Assembly (NCBI GenBank): GCA_030638765.1
Contig: DAOWDZ010000139.1
Span: 1 to 11,252 of the forward strand
Reading direction: 5' to 3'
DNA from: Desulfocapsa sp.
GTDB taxonomy: Bacteria; Desulfobacterota; Desulfobulbia; Desulfobulbales; Desulfocapsaceae
DNA: 11,252 nucleotides
The notes below the pieces were generated by a model, which saw nothing but the letters and a program-made list of their open reading frames with translations, did no database searches and was not told where the DNA came from. This document shows positions 6,202-11,252 of this stretch, piece after piece. Made by a program: the position numbers and the translations under genes. The stretch's first letter is position 1, and each line of letters starts with the position of its first letter.

Positions 6202-6449
6202 AACACTCTCCCCCTTCTTTTCGCGAATCACAACAAATTCATTATATAATTCTATTTCCTAACGATTCATAATTATGTGACAATGCAAACTAAACCATTT
6301 ATTCTATACTGATATAATTCTACGATGGCAAGCCTATTCGTATACAGTTCTTCCCAACTTTGAGCTTTAATCACCCGACAGACAATGGTATAGAGAGGAA
6401 GTACATGATGGTGGCAAAACATGCCTAAACACAAAAAACAACAGACGAT
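6202..6449. other. Divergent intergenic region upstream of cmoA
   Basis: This 248-base AT-rich region separates the divergent His-rich gene and cmoA. The 11-mer ATATAATTCTA occurs at 6244-6254 and again at 6312-6322, and each copy contains a plus-strand TATAAT. The 10-bp palindrome CATAATTATG lies at 6268-6277. On the minus strand a TATAAT falls at 6244-6249. No matching -35 box at proper spacing is visible for any of these, so promoters are only suspected. A short minus-strand reading frame across 6300-6371 looks faintly transposase-like. Confidence 0.4.
6394..6428 (+). promoter_or_regulatory. Strong Shine-Dalgarno and 7-codon leader ORF before cmoA
   Basis: AGAGGAAG (6394-6401) is followed five bases after AGGA by ATG 6405, which opens the frame M-M-V-A-K-H-A and stops at TAA 6426-6428. 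The cmoA ATG at 6450 is in the same frame, 21 bases after this stop, and has no Shine-Dalgarno of its own. The leader peptide resembles the CmoA start (M-A-K-E-H). Ribosomes loaded here could terminate and restart at cmoA, or the leader could be a partial duplication of the old start. Confidence 0.45.
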
Positions 6450-7196
6450 ATGGCAAAAGAACACGATAACAGAGATTCAATTTTTGACGTGAACTCGATC
6501 AATGAAGATTTTATTTTCAATGAACGGGTCGCCCGGGTTTTTGATGACATGCTCGACAGATCAATCCCTTTTTACCATGAAGTTATTCTCTCCATTGCCA
6601 GAATTTTCAACTCCATATTAAAAAAAGGCGACAGCGTTGTTGACCTTGGTTGTTCCACCGGAGGAACTCTCCTGCAACTGAGCAGTCTGCTCGAAGACAA
6701 AAATCTTCGTTATACGGGCATCGACAACTCAAAAGCCATGCTTGACCAGGCAAAGCTGAAAGCTGAACTATTTTCAAAACAAGATAGTCTCAATTTTGTC
6801 CAGGGAGATATAATTGATATTGCTCAACCCGGCACGTCAGCATTTATCCTCAACTACACCCTGCAATTTATCCGCCCCTTAAACAGGGAAAGCTTTCTAA
6901 GGCGAATTTTTGACAACCTCAGCCCCGGGGGAATCTGTATTTTAAGTGAAAAGACCATTTCCCATCATTCGGGACTCAATCGCTCTTATATAAACATTTA
7001 CCACCAGTTTAAAAAAGAACGGGGTTATTCGGAACTTGAAATTGCTAAGAAACGGGAAGCTCTTGAAAATGTACTCATCCCCTGTTCACAGGAAGAAAAC
7101 AGATCAATGCTCCAATCAGCCGGTTTTATAGAGGTGGAACCTTTTTTTCAATGGTTTAACTTTGTCTCTTTTCTTGCCATCAAACCTCTTTCCTGA
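6450..7196 (+). CDS. cmoA: Carboxy-S-adenosyl-L-methionine synthase CmoA
   Basis: Encodes 248 residues, close to the 247 of E. coli CmoA, with clear similarity along the length. The enzyme converts S-adenosylmethionine and prephenate into carboxy-SAM and phenylpyruvate, supplying the carboxymethyl group for tRNA wobble uridine. Visible elements are FIFNERVARVFDDMLDRSIPFY (21-42), the SAM motif VVDLGCSTGG (63-72), GIDNSKAML (90-98), QGDI (118-121), LNYTLQFI (134-141), LSPGGICILSEK (157-168) and GYSELEIAKKREALENVL (192-209). Arg202 in the last element matches the Arg that binds the prephenate/carboxy-SAM carboxylate in E. coli (Arg199). The ATG is fixed by homology, but its own ribosome site is poor and a leader ORF precedes it. 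cmoB follows eight bases after the stop, so the pair is an operon. Confidence 0.93.
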   Translation: MAKEHDNRDSIFDVNSINEDFIFNERVARVFDDMLDRSIPFYHEVILSIARIFNSILKKGDSVVDLGCSTGGTLLQLSSLLEDKNLRYTGIDNSKAMLDQAKLKAELFSKQDSLNFVQGDIIDIAQPGTSAFILNYTLQFIRPLNRESFLRRIFDNLSPGGICILSEKTISHHSGLNRSYINIYHQFKKERGYSELEIAKKREALENVLIPCSQEENRSMLQSAGFIEVEPFFQWFNFVSFLAIKPLS

Positions 7197-7204
7197 CAAA
7201 TACC

Positions 7205-8164
7205 ATGAACTACATTGAGAAACTTCCATCAAGTGCACAGTTTGATAAAATCATCAAAATTCATGCTGAAAAGCAAAGATGGATCAACCAGGATAAAAAA
7301 GGCTTTCTCCGCTATCGACTTCCCTGCGAGGCCCTGCAAAAATACTGCGCAATAGAGGTCGACAGCAGTAAAGATATGGTCGTTATAGGAAATGAAGATG
7401 AAGTTTCAAAGACAGATTTACAAACCATAGAGTCCAATCTGCGTAGCTTCATCCCCTGGCGCAAAGGCCCATTCTCTGTTTTTGGGGTAGAAGTTGACTC
7501 GGAATGGCAAAGTCAGCGCAAATGGCAGCGACTTCTCCCACATCTGCCGGATTTAAAAGATAAAGTCATCGCAGATATTGGCTGTAGCAATGGATATTAC
7601 ATGTTCCGTATGACTCCATACAAGCCAGAACTCGTTATCGGTTTTGAACCATCCGTTCAGCATTATTATTGTTTTAAAGCGCTAAACAACATGGCGGCTC
7701 AAAAGAATCTTGAAATCGATCTGCTTGGCGTGGAACACCTGACATTATTCCCGGAATGCTTTGATGTGCTATTTCTGATGGGTATCATTTATCATCGCAG
7801 TTCTCCTGTTGACACGCTGCGCGATGTCTTTTCCTCTTTAAAAAGTGGTGGAACTCTCATCCTTGAGTCTCAAGCCATCCCGGGAACGGATGAAACTGCA
7901 CTTTTTCCTGAAAAAACCTATGCTAAAGTGCCGGGAACGTACTTTGTTCCCACCGGAAATTGTTTAAAAAACTGGCTTCTGCGTGCTGGATTTTCTGATG
8001 TTGAACTCTTTTGCCAACACCCAATGTCAAGCATCGAACAACGTCGAACCGATTGGATGGAATTTGAATCCTACACTGACTTTCTTGACCCACAGGATCC
8101 TGCAAAAACAGTGGAAGGTTACCCGGCACCTGATCGGGTTTTTCTCATTGGCCGGAAAAAATAA
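7205..8164 (+). CDS. cmoB: tRNA U34 carboxymethyltransferase CmoB
   Basis: Encodes 319 residues (E. coli 323). It transfers the carboxymethyl group from carboxy-SAM to 5-hydroxyuridine at tRNA position 34, giving cmo5U, which widens decoding of four-codon boxes. Similarity is strong from residue 80: FIPWRKGPFSVFGVEVDSEW (82-101), KWQRLLPHLPDL (106-117), the SAM-fold motif DIGCSNGYYMFRM (124-136), LMGIIYHRSSP (191-201), LKNWL (254-258), EQRRTDWM (278-285) and DFLDPQDPAKTVEGYPAP (292-309). Ligand residues known from E. coli (Lys91, Trp105, Lys110, Gly130, Met196, Tyr200, Arg315) all have counterparts at a constant offset of four (Lys87, Trp101, Lys106, Gly126, Met192, Tyr196, Arg311), so the enzyme should be active. 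The N-terminal 80 residues are diverged, as is usual. The hydroxylation step that makes ho5U needs other genes not seen here. Confidence 0.95.
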   Translation: MNYIEKLPSSAQFDKIIKIHAEKQRWINQDKKGFLRYRLPCEALQKYCAIEVDSSKDMVVIGNEDEVSKTDLQTIESNLRSFIPWRKGPFSVFGVEVDSEWQSQRKWQRLLPHLPDLKDKVIADIGCSNGYYMFRMTPYKPELVIGFEPSVQHYYCFKALNNMAAQKNLEIDLLGVEHLTLFPECFDVLFLMGIIYHRSSPVDTLRDVFSSLKSGGTLILESQAIPGTDETALFPEKTYAKVPGTYFVPTGNCLKNWLLRAGFSDVELFCQHPMSSIEQRRTDWMEFESYTDFLDPQDPAKTVEGYPAPDRVFLIGRKK

Positions 8165-8297
8165 GCAGCCATGCCAGCTTTTCTTGCCTTTGATTACAGG
8201 TATGGTAAACTCGCAGTGAAATTGTTGTATTAGATGGATTTGCAAATAAACTTTTTTTGCGATTGCATCAGACTTATAAATTTGTAGGGAGCAGATA

Positions 8298-8849
8298 ATG
8301 GATCAGAAAAAATGTACACTTTATAGTGGTGGCCTTAAAGGTGCCGAAGCAACCTTTGGCGAGTCAGCAGAAAAACATGGAATCAAAGAAGTCATATATA
8401 CATTTGATGGCCACAAGCTGAACCGAAATAAAAACTCTGTGACCCTGACGAAAGAAGAGCTGGAACGTGGTGACATTTCCATGGAACTTGCTTCACGAAT
8501 GCTCAATCGAACATATTACGAAACTGAGAAAATCCGCAAAGTGCTCCAGACTATCTTTCATATGGTCAACAATGGCCATCAGGTTTTTGTTATTGGATCG
8601 ATCCTTGAAGATAACTCCGTAAAAGGCGGCACAGGCTGGGCTGTAGAATTAGCCAAACTCTTCAATCGTCCCCTTCACGTCTTTGACCAACCTAAAAAAC
8701 AGTGGTTCACCTGGACCGACGGAGAGTGGAAAAAAGACACACCACTCATTGAGTATGATACTTTTGTCGGTTCGGGAACACGATACTTGAACGATGCGGG
8801 GCGTGAAGCCATTGAAACATTGTTCGATGACTCCTGCGCAGCACAGTAA
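8298..8849 (+). CDS. SLOG/LOG-like Rossmann-fold protein, function unknown
   Basis: Encodes 183 soluble residues. Glycine-rich motifs are arranged as in the SLOG (DprA/LOG/YpsA-type) nucleotide-binding fold: YSGGLKGAEATFGESAEKHG (9-28) after the first strand, a VFVIGSI strand (96-102), GGTGWAVELAK (110-120), PLHVFDQ (125-131) followed by a Trp-rich KKQWFTWTDGEW (133-144), and TFVGSGTRYLNDAG (155-168) before a last helix. The central GGTGWAVELA resembles the GGxGT-type ligand site of LOG-like proteins. A nucleotide or nucleotide-derived ligand is likely; enzymatic activity is not shown, and the classic LOG PGGxGTxxE signature is absent. The start is supported by GGGAG (8287-8291), six bases before ATG. 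The gene follows cmoB by 133 bases and precedes the HIT gene by 10, so a functional link with the HIT nucleotide hydrolase is plausible. It could be a housekeeping hydrolase or a sensor; I cannot tell which. Confidence 0.75.
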   Translation: MDQKKCTLYSGGLKGAEATFGESAEKHGIKEVIYTFDGHKLNRNKNSVTLTKEELERGDISMELASRMLNRTYYETEKIRKVLQTIFHMVNNGHQVFVIGSILEDNSVKGGTGWAVELAKLFNRPLHVFDQPKKQWFTWTDGEWKKDTPLIEYDTFVGSGTRYLNDAGREAIETLFDDSCAAQ

Positions 8850-8859
8850 GGATAACAAC

Positions 8860-9201
8860 ATGGCCAGCGACTGCTTATTCTGTAAGATTGCTGCAGGAGA
8901 TATCCCTGCTGAAAAGCTCTATGAAGACAATGAGATGCTTGCCTTTCGAGATATCGTCCCCCAGGCTCCCGTTCATTTTCTGGTTATTCCCAAAAAACAT
9001 ATTCAGGATCCTGCCGGAGTTGAAGCTGAAGACGAAGGCCTTATTGGGAGAATGATGCGAACCGGAACAAAGGTAGCAAAAGAAAACGGGATCACTGATT
9101 TTCGTCTGGTTTTCAATAACGGAGCAGAAGCCGGACAAACCGTCTTCCATATCCACATGCATGTTCTTGGCGGACGTGTCCTTAACTGGCCTCCCGGCTA
9201 A
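8860..9201 (+). CDS. HIT family purine-nucleoside phosphoramidase, HinT type
   Basis: Encodes 113 residues. The catalytic histidine triad HIHMHVLGG (97-105) and the N-terminal CLFCKIAAGDIPAEKLYEDN (5-24), with its Cys-x-x-Cys of the zinc-type HinT branch, identify the family. Other conserved elements are AFRDIVPQAPVHFLVIPKKHI (28-48) and FRLVFNNGAEAGQTVFH (81-97), where Gly-Gln-Thr-Val lies in the phosphate site, and a C-terminal NWPPG that matches the HinT end. HinT proteins hydrolyse AMP-amine and acyl-AMP adducts, including lysyl-AMP; the physiological substrate is poorly defined. ATG 8860 is chosen over an in-frame start at 8794 because AAGGA (8848-8852) precedes it and the longer version would run into the upstream gene. 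It is the last gene of the plus-strand block. Confidence 0.92.
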   Translation: MASDCLFCKIAAGDIPAEKLYEDNEMLAFRDIVPQAPVHFLVIPKKHIQDPAGVEAEDEGLIGRMMRTGTKVAKENGITDFRLVFNNGAEAGQTVFHIHMHVLGGRVLNWPPG

Positions 9202-9216
9202 TCGACTCGGACATCC

Positions 9217-9278
9217 TTAACCGATTGTTTCTGTTTGCTCATAACTATTGAGTACTTAGAACAGAAGCAGTCGGTAAA
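9217..9278. terminator. Long imperfect hairpin between convergent HIT and uup genes
   Basis: ACCGATTGTTTCTGTT (9220-9235) pairs over all 16 positions with AACAGAAGCAGTCGGT (9260-9275), two of them as G-U wobbles in plus-strand RNA. Inside the 24-nt loop TGCTCA (9236-9241) pairs with TGAGTA (9249-9254), one of them a wobble. The outer end can add two A-T pairs past an A/A mismatch. No T-run follows on either strand, so it is an atypical terminator or a stable 3'-end structure shared by two convergent genes. Confidence 0.5.
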
Positions 9279-9308
9279 ACCACATACGAAACTGGCGTTT
9301 TGTAACTC

Positions 9309-11159
9309 CTACACACCACTATCTTTCTTCTCTTCAAGTTCATCCCACCTGGCATATAACTCCTCAACTTCCTTTTTTGCCAACTCAACTTCAGCCCAGA
9401 CAGACTCCAGCAATTGAGGATCAGATACTGTTTCAGGGGAGTCCATAAGCGTCTGCAAACGCTCCTGCTCCTCTTCCCCTTCCATTATTTTCTCCTCTAT
9501 CTGGTCATACTCACGCTGATCCATATAAGAAAGTTTCCCCGATTTCTTTGACTTAACTTTCTGGGAATTATTTTCATTTTCTGCAGACTCAGAGAACGTC
9601 AAAATAGTTTTTTCTCGCTTTTTCAAATCAGCCAGCCACTGTTCGTAATCAGCATAGAAAGTAACTCCTCCATTCCCATCAAAGCCAAGCACCTGATCAC
9701 AAACAGAATCCAGTAAAAAACGATCATGACTAACCAGCACAAGAGCTCCGGGGAAATCCAGCAGGCTCTCTTCTAAAATGTTAAGAGAAGGTATATCCAA
9801 GTCATTGGTTGGTTCATCAAGAAGGAGAATGTCTGCTGGCTGACGCATAAGTTCGGCAATCAAGATACGAGCCTGTTCACCTCCAGATAGCTGTCCCACC
9901 GGTGTTTCGAGCTGGTCTGCCTGAAAAAGAAAGCGTTGCGCCCAAGAGACCACATGGTAGGATGAATCTCGGAACATTATTGAATCACCATCGGGTGAAA
10001 GTGCCTGGCGCAAAGTTATTTCAGGATTAATTGATTCACGCTTCTGATCAAAACTGACAATTCGAATATTAGGTGCTGTTTTTACAAGCCCTGTATCTGA
10101 ACAGTATTCACCCTCTCCAGCACTGGATGCAATGATCTGCATAAGAGTTGATTTTCCACAGCCATTTCTCCCAAGCAAGCCAAGACGGCTTCCGGGAGAA
10201 AGCACCATGTCAAGATTATCAAAAAGAGTTCTGCCTTCATAACTCTTACTTATTCCTTCTGCCTCAAACAGTTTCTTTGTCTTTCTGCCCGTGGCATCAA
10301 AATCAATTCGAACCTGCTTGATGGATCGGTTCCTGTTTTTCACTTCTGTTAAATGCGCTTGGAGTTTGTGAGCCTCGTCAATTCGATACCGAGCTTTGGT
10401 GGCACGTGCTTTGGGACCGCGGCTGAGCCATTCCGCCTCACGCCGCATCTTATTGGCAAGTCGATCTTCGAGTTGTTGCTGCTGCTCGAGAAACTGAACC
10501 CTTGCCTGTAAGAAATCGGAATAGCCACCTTCAACCTCCAAAGCGCCATGGGGATAAACTGAAGAAAGTTCAACAACTCTGCGGGCAATATTTTCGAGAA
10601 AACGTCGATCATGACTGACAATCAGAAAAGCATCAGGGCTTTTAGGAAGGGCACCGGACAACATTCTTTCAAGCCAGATAACACCTTCAATATCAAGATG
10701 ATTAGTCGGTTCATCCATCACCAGAATATTCGGCTGCACAACAAAAGCCCTGCATATGGCAAGCCTCTTCCGCCAGCCTCCGGACAGGAGCTTAACCGCA
10801 ATAGTTGGATCTGGAAATTCAGCACGTGAGAGCAGGGTTTGCACTCTGTTATGACGTTCCGTTCCATCAAGATCAAGTAATTCAAGCGCTGCCTCAAGAT
10901 TCTCTTCAACAGTTGCTTCTTCCTGAAATTGATCCGATTGCGCCAGATAGGCGGTTCGAATATTTTTGCGAACAATTACCTTTCCTTCATCAGGGTCAAT
11001 AAGTCCGCAAAGAACCTTTAAAAGTGTAGATTTTCCACTTCCATTAGGCCCGATAAGACCGATACGGTCACCTTTATGTATTATAAAATCAATATTTTCG
11101 AAAAGACGCTGAGCCCCAAACGACTTCCCGAGGTCCTGACATGTTAAAATATGAGACAT
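9309..11159 (-). CDS. uup: ABC-F family ATPase, Uup type
   Basis: Encodes 616 residues with two ATP-binding cassettes and no membrane segment, the ABC-F layout. Cassette 1 has Walker A GPNGSGKS (37-44), signature LSGGWRKRLA (125-134), Walker B ILVMDEPTNHLD (145-156) and VSHDRRFL (181-188). The inter-domain linker (about 215-285) contains the Uup hallmark RREAEWLSRGPKARATKARY (239-258). Cassette 2 has GRNGCGKS (330-337), LSGGEQARILIA (424-435), ILLLDEPTNDLD (444-455) and VSHDRFLL (476-483). A charged linker leads to a C-terminal coiled coil (about 545-612), which in Uup binds DNA. ABC-F proteins act on ribosomes or, for Uup, also in genome stability and suppression of transposon precise excision. 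Both catalytic glutamates are present. ATG 11159 is preferred; a GTG at 11166-11168 adds three residues, and the Shine-Dalgarno is weak either way. It follows the partial gene at the right edge by 27 bases. Confidence 0.93.
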   Translation of the reverse strand: MSHILTCQDLGKSFGAQRLFENIDFIIHKGDRIGLIGPNGSGKSTLLKVLCGLIDPDEGKVIVRKNIRTAYLAQSDQFQEEATVEENLEAALELLDLDGTERHNRVQTLLSRAEFPDPTIAVKLLSGGWRKRLAICRAFVVQPNILVMDEPTNHLDIEGVIWLERMLSGALPKSPDAFLIVSHDRRFLENIARRVVELSSVYPHGALEVEGGYSDFLQARVQFLEQQQQLEDRLANKMRREAEWLSRGPKARATKARYRIDEAHKLQAHLTEVKNRNRSIKQVRIDFDATGRKTKKLFEAEGISKSYEGRTLFDNLDMVLSPGSRLGLLGRNGCGKSTLMQIIASSAGEGEYCSDTGLVKTAPNIRIVSFDQKRESINPEITLRQALSPDGDSIMFRDSSYHVVSWAQRFLFQADQLETPVGQLSGGEQARILIAELMRQPADILLLDEPTNDLDIPSLNILEESLLDFPGALVLVSHDRFLLDSVCDQVLGFDGNGGVTFYADYEQWLADLKKREKTILTFSESAENENNSQKVKSKKSGKLSYMDQREYDQIEEKIMEGEEEQERLQTLMDSPETVSDPQLLESVWAEVELAKKEVEELYARWDELEEKKDSGV

Positions 11160-11186
11160 AACTTTCACTCAAAAAATATTCAAATA

Positions 11187-11252
11187 TTAATGATAAGGAT
11201 TAAGGAAGAGCTCAAGCTCCCCCTTTTTCATTGAATTTTCGACAATTCCTGC
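11187..11252 (-). CDS. C-terminal end of an unidentified gene, cut by the window edge
   Basis: On the minus strand one frame stays open from the window edge for 21 codons to TAA at 11187-11189, ending MKKGELELFLNPYH, while the other two frames have stops here. The composition looks coding and the stop lies 27 bases before the uup start, which fits an upstream operon partner. The fragment is too short to identify. Confidence 0.4.
   Translation of the reverse strand, partial: AGIVENSMKKGELELFLNPYH

Noticed and set aside
8794..8859. Longer N-terminus for the HIT protein
   Set aside because: The extra 22 residues overlap the end of the SLOG-like gene in another frame, while ATG 8860 has a well-placed AAGGA and matches the normal HinT start.
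11203..11230. GAGC-TCAA-GCTC hairpin followed by CCCCTTTTT on the plus strand as a terminator
   Set aside because: The stem is only 4 bp and no plus-strand gene lies upstream; the sequence is explained as coding DNA of the partial minus-strand gene.

Overview
The window most resembles chromosomal DNA of a Gram-negative bacterium of the Desulfobacterota, probably near Desulfobulbales. This is an inference from gene content: a SurA/RodZ/RecO gene string, a biotin-ligase-like gene beside a double-barrel biotinyl-like protein, AT-leaning DNA, and small exported proteins. No taxonomic marker such as rRNA is present. Nearly all the sequence is ordinary housekeeping DNA. I see no CRISPR array, no intact insertion sequence, no phage genes and no tRNA.

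Layout, left to right. (1) Positions 26-960, minus strand: a 67-aa exported three-cysteine protein with a near-consensus sigma-70 promoter and its own hairpin terminator, preceded by an exported TlpA/ResA-type thioredoxin with its own promoter and terminator. (2) Positions 1174-3930, plus strand: surA (outer-membrane protein chaperone), rodZ (cell-shape protein with a cytoplasmic HTH) and recO (recombination mediator), closely spaced and probably one operon. (3) Positions 3973-6201, minus strand: three co-directional genes, in transcription order an exported His-rich protein, a two-barrel protein whose second barrel keeps the biotinyl-type Met-Lys, and a divergent biotin-protein-ligase-like protein. 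The last two look like a carrier and its modifying enzyme. (4) Positions 6405-9201, plus strand: a tiny leader ORF with the best Shine-Dalgarno of the block, then cmoA and cmoB, which together make the cmo5U34 wobble modification of tRNA, then a SLOG/LOG-like Rossmann protein of unknown function and a HinT-type HIT protein. (5) Positions 9309-11159, minus strand: an ABC-F ATPase of the Uup type, preceded by the last 21 codons of an unidentified gene cut by the window edge.

The points most worth following are the ligase/carrier pair, the SLOG-HIT gene pair, the leader ORF in front of cmoA, the long imperfect hairpin between the HIT gene and uup, and two short stretches that may be gene relics (ruvX-like at 8171-8233, transposase-like at 6300-6371). 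None is a proven new system. All similarity statements come from reading motifs by eye, without database searches.
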